7,900 nucleotides of DNA from Myxococcales bacterium (GCA_020430865.1 JAGQIY010000342.1:1-7900); one strand, 5' to 3'; shown: positions 1 to 5,863, numbered from the stretch's first letter. Numbers and translations are program-made. Notes: generated by a model from the sequence alone, not told the origin.

Positions 1-1
1 C

Positions 2-100
2 GACGCGCGCATCGCAACCCAACACGCCCTCGCATCCCGCTCATCCCGTATCTTGCGCCCTGCCATTGCCGTAGGCACCCTGACTCAGGTCAGCTCGTAG
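2..100 (+). CDS. possible 3' end of an upstream gene (partial)
   Basis: Frame 2 is open from the window edge to a TAG at 98-100 and would encode a C-terminal tail ending LTQVSS. The stop lies 18 bases before the ATG of the next plus-strand gene and in the same frame, a spacing that fits two genes in series. Only about 32 codons are visible, there is no start and no recognisable motif, and the other two plus-strand frames are also open for part of this stretch. It may therefore be chance. Confidence 0.22.
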   Translation, partial: DARIATQHALASRSSRILRPAIAVGTLTQVSS

Positions 101-118
101 ATCCTCCCGGCATCGCTG

Positions 119-535
119 ATGGGTCACCCTCCACGCAATAGCAGGCCCCCTGGTGCGGTTCTCTCCGAGGGGGAGTACCAGCTCTTGGATTCGATCCGTT
201 TGCGTATGGATACTCTGCAAGACGTACAGAAATCGCAGGGTGAGCGCATCGAAGCTCTCGAGGATGCAGAGTCCAAGAGGGACGAGACCCTTGAGCGCAT
301 CGAGACGAAGCTGGATGGGCTCCACGAGAAGGATGCGGATCATGATGCTCGTCTGGATAAGCTTCACGAGCAGGTAGCCGAGTCGGCTGGTGTCGCGGCT
401 GGTGAAGCAGCCCAGAAGTCGCTCGTGAAGGCAGGTAAGTGGGGGGCGCTAATCGTCGCCCTCCTGGGTACTATCGACCAATGGGGACCCTTTGTCTTGA
501 AGGCACTGGGGCTGTGGATTGGCCACGGTCAGTGA
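119..535 (+). CDS. small coiled-coil protein with C-terminal membrane helix (holin/XhlA-like candidate)
   Basis: This 138-residue protein has three visible parts: a Pro-rich N-terminus, a charged heptad-like helix from about residue 20 to 95 (for example RIEALEDA and LDKLHEQV), and a hydrophobic C-terminal segment at about 107-134 that reads as one or two membrane passes around Asp120 and ends within a few residues of the stop. A long amphipathic coil followed by a terminal membrane anchor resembles phage-associated XhlA-type and holin-like lysis proteins. That is an architectural comparison, not a sequence match, so the function is unproven. No strong Shine-Dalgarno precedes the ATG, and a start further in is possible. 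The 3' end overlaps the convergent zinc-ribbon gene by 7 bp. It is the only clear plus-strand gene in the left half. Confidence 0.6.
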   Translation: MGHPPRNSRPPGAVLSEGEYQLLDSIRLRMDTLQDVQKSQGERIEALEDAESKRDETLERIETKLDGLHEKDADHDARLDKLHEQVAESAGVAAGEAAQKSLVKAGKWGALIVALLGTIDQWGPFVLKALGLWIGHGQ

Positions 536-840
536 CGTCGCTTCGCTTCTGCGACTTCACACCGATGGCACTGCCACTGGTGCGGTCCTCGTCCGCTCCA
601 GGGGTTCCGGCCATCGTGGGGCTCTGAGGGTCCGAAGCTGGTTCCGCAGTCCATGCACCTCGGGCCCTGGGGTTTGGACCAGTCCTCGGTTTCCACGGGC
701 TTCAGGACGAAGTCAGCACCACAGACGCACCGTCCTTCGGCTGAGTAGCTCGTGTCGCATTGGATGTGCCTCTGGCAGCTTGGGCAGGGCGTAGAGAACG
801 TCACGTTGGGGTATTCGTAATACTGGAGTGTGAACACCAT
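529..840 (-). CDS. small double zinc-ribbon protein
   Basis: The protein has 103 residues and carries two Cys-pair sets: C19-x2-C22 with C38-x-C40, then C62-x2-C65 with C91-x2-C94. Each set can hold one zinc ion. The C-terminus is basic (EAKRRH), so nucleic-acid or protein binding is plausible, but no named family or catalytic motif is evident. The ATG at 840 was chosen because AAGGAGG stands five bases upstream. The same frame stays open to 942, but that extension is not protein-like and lies upstream of this ribosome binding site. The gene converges on the coiled-coil gene at 119-535 with a 7-bp overlap. Small zinc-ribbon proteins of unknown role are common cargo in phages and integrative elements, which fits the neighbours. 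Existence and start are well supported; function is unknown. Confidence 0.72.
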   Translation of the reverse strand: MVFTLQYYEYPNVTFSTPCPSCQRHIQCDTSYSAEGRCVCGADFVLKPVETEDWSKPQGPRCMDCGTSFGPSEPHDGRNPWSGRGPHQWQCHRCEVAEAKRRH

Positions 841-1051
841 GGGTGCCTCCTTGCTGGGGTTATCTGGAAGCGAAGTTGCTCCCAGAGTGGTCTGATGCTC
901 CGCAGCGTCTCTTGCGTCAAGCAAACGCCAAGCGAGTGGCATGGTTTAGGAGGTCTAAGCGCTTGAAATTGTTGAATGTGGCACACCTCCAACTCAACTT
1001 TTCTCGCGAGTATTCATAAAACCGCACGGAAGCGTTGCGCGTGACAAAAAG

Positions 1052-1091
1052 CAAAACCCCCAGGCCTGACTGACTGAGCCTGGGGGTTTTG
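1052..1091 (-). terminator. strong rho-independent terminator, probably bidirectional
   Basis: A perfect 14-bp stem (CAAAACCCCCAGGC pairing with GCCTGGGGGTTTTG) encloses a 12-base loop, CTGACTGACTGA. Read on the minus strand, the stem's own TTTT continues into GCTTTTTG, giving the U-rich tract of an intrinsic terminator. It lies about 150 bp downstream of the stop of the minus-strand gene at 1238-1507 and insulates that gene from the zinc-ribbon gene. The A-run on the left arm could let it work on plus-strand transcripts too. Confidence 0.85.
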
Positions 1092-1183
1092 GTTTCCGCG
1101 TGGTGATTGAGCCTCGGGCTCGTAGCTCTGCTGGCTACGATTGGTCAGTGGGCTCCGGTTCTACTGGGTCAGTGATCAAAGTC

Positions 1184-1223
1184 GGACGGGATGGCCCTGT
1201 CGCAAAGCAAGGCCATTCCGTCC
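1184..1223. other. 13-bp hairpin just downstream of the 1238-1507 gene
   Basis: GGACGGGATGGCC (1184-1196) pairs with GGCCATTCCGTCC (1211-1223) with one G-T wobble around a 14-base loop. It begins 14 bases after the minus-strand stop codon at 1238-1240 and has no U-tract. It is therefore less a classic terminator than a 3'-end stabilising or attenuating hairpin placed before the real terminator at 1052-1091. Its role is inferred. Confidence 0.5.
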
Positions 1224-1237
1224 TATCCCCTCTAGTT

Positions 1238-1507
1238 CTAGTTAGGCCGACGCTTCGGGCTAGCAGTCTGCCTGATACGGAACACCCCGCGGAGGTCGGG
1301 TTCGCGAGCCATCACCATGCGCGCATAGTAGGCGTGAAAATGGTCATCCATACGGAAACCTTCTTGCCGTAGCTCTTCCCAGATCCTGCGAATCCCGGGG
1401 GTCCGGTTGGCGGCGACCTCGCGTCGGGTCTTGGCCACGATGGCCTCGTAGACGCGGGGGTTCGCCTTATGAAATGCCCTGAACTGATCTTCATATTCGT
1501 TGCACAT
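1238..1507 (-). CDS. small phage-type protein of unknown function
   Basis: This 89-residue basic protein begins MCNEYEDQFRAFH. The ATG at 1507 has AGAGG about seven bases upstream; the same frame is open to 1666 but that extension looks non-coding. Residues 9-24 (FRAFHKANPRVYEAIV), the middle IWEEL and the end segment HAYYARMVM...PDLRGVF resemble, from memory, a family of short uncharacterised proteins met in phages and prophages, with an N-terminal F-H-x-x-N-P-x-V-Y motif and a C-terminal Y-A-R segment before a Phe-Arg end. No function is known to me for that family and there are no catalytic motifs. The gene is followed by a hairpin (1184-1223) and a strong terminator (1052-1091), so it is probably transcribed alone. 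Confidence 0.68.
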   Translation of the reverse strand: MCNEYEDQFRAFHKANPRVYEAIVAKTRREVAANRTPGIRRIWEELRQEGFRMDDHFHAYYARMVMAREPDLRGVFRIRQTASPKRRPN

Positions 1508-1612
1508 ATCAATCCTCTGTCTGTTTTCTGCCCTCCGTTTCTTAGGGTTAAGCAACAAGCTCCCCCTGCTTCTGCATGGAACTCGGCAGGTGCGCAAGGA
1601 CCATTTCCGCAA

Positions 1613-1629
1613 CATGTCTCCGTGACATG
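1613..1629. promoter_or_regulatory. operator-like dyad CATGTC-N5-GACATG
   Basis: Perfect 6-bp inverted half-sites with a five-base spacer put the half-site centres 11 bp apart, about one helical turn, as expected for a dimeric helix-turn-helix repressor. It lies about 105 bp upstream of the minus-strand gene starting at 1507, near where a promoter should be. A 6-bp dyad can also arise by chance. Confidence 0.3.
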
Positions 1630-1763
1630 ACAAACAAAGACACAGCGCGAGAAGAAATCTGCCCAAGTGCCTAAAATCGCAAGCATTTTTAAGTCAAGCG
1701 GACTCACAGGTTCTGCACAGGATATCCCCAAGGAAATCGTGCGTTGCGCGTCTGAAACAGAAA

Positions 1764-1791
1764 AACCCCCAGCCCGCGTGCGGTGGAGGTT
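1764..1791 (-). terminator. imperfect rho-independent terminator after the antirepressor gene
   Basis: On the minus strand an interrupted stem (AACC-x-CCA-x-CC paired with GG-TGG-x-GGTT in plus-strand terms, about nine pairs with one mismatch and one bulge) is followed by TTTTTCTGTTTC. It sits 24 bp after the stop of the antirepressor gene at 1816. Its left arm, AAAACCCCCAG, is identical to that of the terminator at 1052-1091, so the two appear related. Confidence 0.55.
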
Positions 1792-1815
1792 CGTTTCCGT
1801 GTGGGTCAACTGAGG

Positions 1816-2387
1816 TCAGTTGAGCCTGGTCTTGTCCAGCTCCTGGATGAACCGGTCGCCCTTGGTCAGCATCTCCTCGGCTGCTCTCCACACACCGGGT
1901 GCTGGCCGCAAGAGCATCTGCTTGGCCACCCGATCGAGTGCCTGGGGGTACTGGCGCTGCTGGAGGTACCGGTAGCCCGGGATCCCCATCTCCTTCCTGA
2001 GGCGACCGTGAACCTTGTTGAAGCTGGTCGCCTGGTTCGCTGCCGCGCTCTTCATTCCGGCCATAAGGGTCCTAGCCTGGTCATCGTCGATGGGTGCGTC
2101 AGCTCCACCAGCAGAGAGCATCCGCTCGAGGGCAGCGACCTTGGTCGCCATCGTCTCGATGACCTGTCCGTGATCTTCTTGGGGTTGATCTTGGTCAGCC
2201 ACATGGGGATGGCCTCTAGGTTGAGGCAAGCCATTTCCCGGACTTTTCCGTCGGATCCAACCGTGTTCATCATGAACACGGTTGGCCAGGACGCGCGTTT
2301 CAGCTTCTGGAGCTGTGTGGAGTAGGAGATACCAAGGTTCTCACAGGCCCTCGTTGTGAGACCGTGGGGCGACGGGATCAGCGCCAA
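1816..2387 (-). pseudogene. phage antirepressor, P22_AR_N plus ORF6C-like, broken by one frameshift
   Basis: Two overlapping minus-strand frames together make one protein of about 190 residues. The first, from a TTG at 2387, reads as a P22_AR_N-type domain: R-x-x-CENLGI, then LQKLKR at about 26-31, FMMNTVG...REM, then the Leu/Pro/Trp-Leu segment and INPKKI at 67-72. After about codon 75 this frame becomes Arg/Ser-rich nonsense and stops at 2052. The second frame takes over as VIETMATKVAALERML and ends with an ORF6C-like region (FNKVHGRLRKEMGIPGY...QALDRV), stopping at 1816. One extra G in the run at 2163-2164 would join them as ...ITDRVIETM. Phage antirepressors of this class counter repressors or act in lytic control. 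The N-terminus is short, the TTG has no good ribosome binding site, and a TAG lies in frame upstream at about 2438. A sequencing error or real decay are both possible; the C-terminal part could start internally. Confidence 0.72.
2257..2285. repeat. perfect 13-bp inverted repeat with 3-bp spacer, inside the antirepressor gene
   Basis: CCAACCGTGTTCA (2257-2269) is the exact reverse complement of TGAACACGGTTGG (2273-2285), separated by TCA. It encodes the P-T-V-F-M-M-N-T-V-G stretch of the P22_AR_N-like domain. It could form a tight mRNA hairpin or serve as a symmetric protein-binding site. The protein motif itself is partly mirror-like in codons, so some of the symmetry may come from coding constraint. 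Confidence 0.75.
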
Positions 2388-2455
2388 GTGGTGCTTGAGA
2401 GGCTGGTTCTTGGGGGAGGCCCCAGTGGGGTTGGGCTAGCCTTGGTCCGGGGTAC

Positions 2456-3196
2456 TCACTCTGCGGAAGCGTCGTCCAAGTGCCGGTCGACGTCAGCTAC
2501 GGTAACGCGAAACCGAACGTTGCCCTTCGGTGCGGGGAAGTCACCGTCAGGTCCCTCTAGGAAGTCGCGAAGAGCCGCGCGGATCGATAGCTCTGGTTCG
2601 ATCTGTCCCGCCATGATGATGTGCTCGCGCAGTCGGGACGTCTGGTGCACTGCTGCCATACCAGCGCTGGCCACGTTACGCATGCCTCGTGCGAGGACCA
2701 GAAGCGACTCGACCGTTGGCTCGTCGAGAAACGCCTCAGGATTGGGACTCGCTTGCAGGCGGGCAACCAATTCCTCTTGTGAGATTCCGAGAATCTTTGC
2801 ACTGACGAACAGCATTATGGATACGCCTTCGTCGAGGGCTTCCTCGTATTTCCGCGTGACAACTGTGCTAAGTGCCTGATGTAAAGCGTGAACCTCACCG
2901 TGGACCCGGAACCCCCGATCCATTCTTGCGCTGAACTCGGCAGCTTCCTCCTGGAGTCGATCTGCAACTTCCTTCTTCGCGTGTGCATGCGTTGCCTGCG
3001 CCTCAGCGAGGGAGTTCTTGAGGTCGTCCACTCGGCGCCGGAGAATCGCATTCTCCTCTTTCAGCGCGTCGACAACCGAGGACAGGTGCTTCGATCTGCC
3101 CAAGAACACGCCCTGGACGATGTTTCCCACCACCAGCACTCCGTTGCTAATCAGGCTGACTGCAAGCTCAGACGTCATCGCGCCGAGTGTACTCAA
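2456..3196 (-). CDS. membrane-anchored coiled-coil protein of unknown function
   Basis: The protein has 246 residues from the TTG at 3196, or 240 from the ATG at 3178; CAGGG stands four bases before the TTG, while the ATG has no ribosome binding site. It opens with one hydrophobic helix (about residues 11-32), then a charged coiled coil (about 37-95) rich in Glu, Lys, Arg and Ala. A helical region of about 100 residues follows (SIMLFVSAKILGISQEELVARLQ and LLVLARGMRNVASAGM), then a C-terminal segment with alternating hydrophobics (NVRFRVTVADVDRHLDD). The single N-terminal helix without a signal-peptidase site suggests an inner-membrane anchor with the bulk in the cytoplasm. I recognise no family. 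It starts 57 bp after the stop of the GIY-YIG gene and ends 68 bp before the antirepressor start, so the three may share a transcript. Confidence 0.66.
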   Translation of the reverse strand: MSTLGAMTSELAVSLISNGVLVVGNIVQGVFLGRSKHLSSVVDALKEENAILRRRVDDLKNSLAEAQATHAHAKKEVADRLQEEAAEFSARMDRGFRVHGEVHALHQALSTVVTRKYEEALDEGVSIMLFVSAKILGISQEELVARLQASPNPEAFLDEPTVESLLVLARGMRNVASAGMAAVHQTSRLREHIIMAGQIEPELSIRAALRDFLEGPDGDFPAPKGNVRFRVTVADVDRHLDDASAE

Positions 3197-3253
3197 GATG
3201 CCCTGCGGATGCGCGTGCGAAGGAAACCGGAGCGTGGTCGAACCACGTGCAAA

Positions 3254-3778
3254 CTAGCCCAGCTTGAACGTTTTCTTCAGGTCGGTTTCCGATCCGTTGG
3301 GTCTCCCCACGGGCGTCCCAAAGAAGCCAGGCACAATCAGCTTACGGGTGTGCATCGTGCTCGCGGTGTTCCTGAGGTCCCGATTCACGGCGAGAGCCAT
3401 GCCGATCAAATGGTTCTCTAGGAGCCGGACGTCGGTGTACTTGAAGGCAGTCGGCTTGGAGAACTTTCCCTTCGGTGTCCGCTTCGCCAAGAGAAACAGC
3501 TTAGGCGTACCCCTGACCGTGGCTAGCACCTCGTTGTAGTGCTTCAGCTTGTGCTGTTGCAGGCACTCAGCTCGGAAGGTCTGTTTCTCGGCCTTTCCCA
3601 CGTACCATGGTCGGATTGCGGTGCCTGCCGCCTGGAGCACGAACACGTAGCACCCGCACGCGGTTGAAAGTCCCGGCGCACTCGCTTCTACGTCCTGCCA
3701 AAAGACTCGCAGGCCCTGCTTGTCCACTTGGCGACTTGTCCTCGGGATCGTGAAGGGGCCGTGGATGTCGAATCTCAT
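3254..3778 (-). CDS. GIY-YIG nuclease-like protein
   Basis: From the ATG at 3778 the protein has 174 residues. The GIY-YIG signature is present in variant form: GCYVF at 42-46, then WYVGK at 58-62. The parts expected next follow: an Arg (R69), a His/Tyr cluster (H76, H80, Y81), the candidate metal-binding Glu in LLENHL (E121), and a late Asn (N132 or N137) in NRDLRN. GIY-YIG domains cleave DNA with one divalent metal ion and occur in homing endonucleases, restriction enzymes, repair nucleases and mobile elements. Here no second DNA-binding domain is visible beyond a short basic tail (KKTFKLG), so substrate and role are open. The frame extends to a GTG at 3802, eight residues longer; neither start has a clear ribosome binding site, and MRFDIHGPF looks the natural beginning. 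It is the tRNA-proximal gene of the accessory half. Confidence 0.72.
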   Translation of the reverse strand: MRFDIHGPFTIPRTSRQVDKQGLRVFWQDVEASAPGLSTACGCYVFVLQAAGTAIRPWYVGKAEKQTFRAECLQQHKLKHYNEVLATVRGTPKLFLLAKRTPKGKFSKPTAFKYTDVRLLENHLIGMALAVNRDLRNTASTMHTRKLIVPGFFGTPVGRPNGSETDLKKTFKLG

Positions 3779-3800
3779 GGCGCCATGATCACCCACGACC

Positions 3801-3883
3801 ACCCGTCTGGGAAACCTAGACCCCCGTCTGGTTTCCCTCTAGTTTCCCATTTGGGTGGAGTTTCCTGTCCGGTTGTGTCCGGT
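3801..3883. repeat. cluster of short direct and inverted repeats beside the tRNA gene
   Basis: Within 83 bp there are four GTTTCC motifs, three direct (3831-3836, 3842-3847, 3860-3865) and one inverted (GGAAAC, 3810-3815); two CCCGTCTGG copies (3802-3810, 3823-3831); and two TGTCCGGT copies (3866-3873, 3876-3883) with a 10-bp period. A hairpin at 3809-3837 pairs GGGAAACC and AGAC with GTCT and GGTTTCCC around a CCCC loop, with one bulged T. Such helically phased repeats suggest bound protein: an operator for the GIY-YIG gene, or arm-type sites next to an attachment site. The function is inferred. Confidence 0.55.
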
Positions 3884-3938
3884 AGCCGAGAGTAAACGTC
3901 GAGAGCGTTCCAGCAGAAAACGTGGGGTTTTGGCTTAG

Positions 3939-4011
<73 letters not shown>

Positions 4012-4022
4012 AGGGGCGCGGG

Positions 4023-4050
4023 AGCATACGTGCCTTGGGCAGTCAGTCAA
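4023..4050 (-). promoter_or_regulatory. sigma-70-type promoter of tRNA-Thr
   Basis: On the minus strand TTGACT (4045-4050) and TATGCT (4023-4028) are 16 bp apart, and the tRNA begins 11 bases after the -10 box. The stretch between the -10 and the gene is C/G-rich (CCCGCGCCCCT), as in stable-RNA promoters under stringent control. Spacing, both boxes and position agree. Confidence 0.75.
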
Positions 4051-4228
4051 GCGCTGTTGCGATGTCGAGCGTCCGTCCAGCCAGGGGACTGCGCGAATGC
4101 GCGGGATTTGAGCCGGATCCCCTCACCCCATCCCGAGATCGCAGCAGCTGGTCGGCGGCTCCGGGAGTTTGATCTACACGGGGAGGATCCCTCGCCGGGG
4201 GCGTGTGCGGTTCGTGTGCGCCCAAGTC

Positions 4229-5863
4229 TCAGGGACGTCCGCGGCGACGTTTCAGCGCCAGGCCCAGGAAGGCAAGCAAGCCGATTCCGAGCGGATACCT
4301 CGGGCGCGGCGCTGCGCGACAGCCACAGCCGCCGTCGTCGTCGCCGCCTCCACCCGCCTTGTTCGCCCCGCCCTGGGCGCCTCCGCTGGCGCCGTTGCCT
4401 GAGCTGCCGCTGGTGCCTGAGCTGGCGCCGTTGCCTGAGCTGGCGCCGTTGCCTGAGCTGCCGCTACCCGTGCCGCCATCGCCGGTTCCGGCGCTGCCTC
4501 CGTTGCTCCCGCTGCCTCCACCCCCCGAGCCCCCGGACCCTGGGTCGTCCTTGCTCTCGGCACCGAACGCCCCGAGGTCGGGAGCCGCGGAGTCGCCCCG
4601 CTGGCGAACGTGTCCTCGACCTGCGAACTCCGTCGCGACAAGATCATATCCTTGGGGCAACGGACCGCCCGCGTCGATCAGCTGCGAACCGGCGTCGGGG
4701 CGATAGTCCTGGTCGAGTCCTGGGTCCGCTCCCTCGATCAGGTTCTCCAGCCCCTCGAAGCGCGCAGAGTTGCTCCCGCCACGATACCCGCTCTGAATCC
4801 AGTTCGCGCCGAGGACCAGCGTCGCGCCGGCAGACTGATCGGGATCGAGTAGCTCGAGCGCCCCACCGGTCGACACGAAGACGTTGTTGTAGGCCTCCAC
4901 CCGCGTGTCCGAGTTGATGAAGAAGATCGTCGCGCCGTCGCTGCGATCAGACACGGTAGTGTTGTGATAGAAGTACATCAGCCGCCTCGGCGGCATACCG
5001 TTGTCTTGACCGAAGTGGACGATCTGGCTCTGGCTGGTTTCTTCGTGCTTGAACAGCACGTTGCCATAGACGTGAACGGGGTCGTTCGTGTGGTCCCAGT
5101 CGCCGTCCTCGGCCTCCACCAGGTCCAGCACACGATTTCCGCCTTCGATCCAGTTGAAGCGCACGACGGTGCCCCTGGAGCGGTCCTTCAGGCCGTTGCC
5201 TCTCGCGCCGACTCGCGGAGCCAGGATCACGTTGTACTGGAAGACGATGCCGTCGGACTCCGTGTAGATGTTGTGCTCGTAGATGCTGTCGACGTTTCCG
5301 TTGTCGTGGATGAAGCAGCCTTCGACGATGATGTCCGATGCGTTGACCCAGCTGAAGACGCCGTTGCCGGAGTCGTGGATGTCCAAGTTGCGGAAGGTCA
5401 GGTGACTGCCGTCTGGAGCAAACACCCCCGAGGCGTTGTCGGGGAAGCCCGCGTCGGCGTTGGCGTTGCGGATCTCGAAGTTTTCGAACACCACGTACGC
5501 GGCACCTGGACCGGTATGGACCAAGCCCCGATTGTGGGCACCGGGGCCGGGGCTGGAGCTCTCGCCATCTATGATCGGTAGCTCTCCGCCCGGCCCCTCG
5601 ACGCCGCGGATGGTGATCGGGCTCTGGGCCGTACCCGCGCGCTCGATGCCGAAGCTCTCCCGATAGGGTTCCGTGCGGTAATATACGACCACCTCGTCGC
5701 CAGCGTTCAGCGAGCCCAGCGGCGCGTCCGAGATGTTCTCATACGTCTTGCCGGGACCGACCTCGAAGGACGCCGCCTGCGCGGGGCTCGCGGCGAGCGT
5801 CAAGAGCACACCGGCCAAGCCAGCGGATGAGCGCCCCGGGACGCCTTGTTGCATTCTTCTCAA
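4229..5863 (-). CDS. secreted right-handed parallel beta-helix protein with MYXO-CTERM-like tail
   Basis: This is a predicted cell-surface protein of about 544 residues. Residues 1-30 form a signal peptide (MRRMQQ..., hydrophobic LAGVLLTLAA, cleavage after AQA). Residues 31 to about 435 show repeated short strands with Asn/Gly turns (PIIDG, LTFRNLDIHDSGNGV, IIVEGCFIHDNGN, VRFNWIEGG, YNNVFVSTGG) typical of parallel beta-helix proteins, many of which bind or cleave polysaccharides. The stretch QLIDAGGP...PDLGAFG resembles the end of 'choice-of-anchor Q' proteins. A Gly/Ser linker (about 439-507) leads to CGC (513-515), a short hydrophobic run (523-537) and KRRRGRP, the MYXO-CTERM sorting pattern for surface display after processing. 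The TTG at 5863 was chosen because AGGAGGT stands four bases upstream; an ATG at 5854 is possible, and the frame extends to a GTG at 5941 overlapping the BLUF gene. No lyase active site was identified, so activity is unknown. Confidence 0.9.
   Translation of the reverse strand: MRRMQQGVPGRSSAGLAGVLLTLAASPAQAASFEVGPGKTYENISDAPLGSLNAGDEVVVYYRTEPYRESFGIERAGTAQSPITIRGVEGPGGELPIIDGESSSPGPGAHNRGLVHTGPGAAYVVFENFEIRNANADAGFPDNASGVFAPDGSHLTFRNLDIHDSGNGVFSWVNASDIIVEGCFIHDNGNVDSIYEHNIYTESDGIVFQYNVILAPRVGARGNGLKDRSRGTVVRFNWIEGGNRVLDLVEAEDGDWDHTNDPVHVYGNVLFKHEETSQSQIVHFGQDNGMPPRRLMYFYHNTTVSDRSDGATIFFINSDTRVEAYNNVFVSTGGALELLDPDQSAGATLVLGANWIQSGYRGGSNSARFEGLENLIEGADPGLDQDYRPDAGSQLIDAGGPLPQGYDLVATEFAGRGHVRQRGDSAAPDLGAFGAESKDDPGSGGSGGGGSGSNGGSAGTGDGGTGSGSSGNGASSGNGASSGTSGSSGNGASGGAQGGANKAGGGGDDDGGCGCRAAPRPRYPLGIGLLAFLGLALKRRRGRP
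4380..4469. repeat. five tandem 18-bp units inside the Gly/Ser linker
   Basis: Five consecutive units related to CCTGAGCTGGCGCCGTTG start at 4380, 4398, 4416, 4434 and 4452. The third and fourth are identical; the others differ at a few positions. On the coding strand they give repeats of the NGASSG and SGSSG type. The unit is a multiple of three, so gain or loss of copies would lengthen or shorten the linker without breaking the frame. Confidence 0.85.

Larger units (their letters stand above)
841..1237. other. non-coding stretch between two minus-strand genes
   Basis: No convincing gene lies here. The stretch holds the upstream region of the zinc-ribbon gene, including a weak minus-strand promoter-like pair (TTGAGT at 992-997 and AACAAT at 968-973, 18 bp apart), the strong terminator hairpin at 1052-1091, and a second hairpin at 1184-1223. 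Short open frames crossing it (801-992 minus, 1100-1372 plus) have atypical composition and no ribosome binding site. Confidence 0.5.
1508..1815. other. intergenic region upstream of the 1238-1507 gene
   Basis: No supported gene lies here. It should hold the promoter of the minus-strand gene starting at 1507. A good minus-strand -35-like TTGACT is at 1692-1697, but the expected -10 position is poor (TTAGGC at 17-bp spacing). A dyad operator-like sequence is at 1613-1629, and the terminator of the antirepressor gene is at 1764-1791. The stretch is more AT-rich than the genes around it. Confidence 0.4.

Noticed and set aside
2052..2162. C-terminal part of the first antirepressor frame as a real protein end
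   Set aside because: After INPKKITDR it is Arg/Ser/Pro-rich with no domain character, while the other frame continues the expected helix.
2161..2195. Programmed -1 frameshift in the antirepressor gene
   Set aside because: No X-XXY-YYZ slippery heptamer in the reading frame was found near the junction; a one-base loss explains the data more simply.
1783..2325. Long plus-strand open frame of 180 codons opposite the antirepressor gene
   Set aside because: It is the complement of a region with recognisable antirepressor domains on the minus strand; the translation has no motif and no ribosome binding site.
2888..3421. Plus-strand open frame opposite the coiled-coil and GIY-YIG genes
   Set aside because: It spans the gap and ends of two minus-strand genes, is rich in Arg/His, and lacks any family feature.
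3801..3883. CRISPR array
   Set aside because: The repeats are 6-9 bp, unevenly spaced and partly inverted; there are no 25-40 bp repeats with unique spacers.
3916..3934. Terminator of the tRNA gene
   Set aside because: AAAAC and GTTTT could pair over a five-base loop, but five mostly A-T pairs are too weak to call.
1..3938. Copy of the tRNA 3' end as the far attachment repeat
   Set aside because: I looked for stretches matching 3939-3965 in the left half; only a poor resemblance (TTTCCCGGACTT near 2235) was seen, so the far end, if any, is outside the window.
4030..4917. Plus-strand 295-codon Arg/Pro/Ser/Cys-rich frame
   Set aside because: Composition is that of the antisense of a Gly/Ser-rich GC-rich gene; the repeats in it come from the linker of the minus-strand beta-helix protein.
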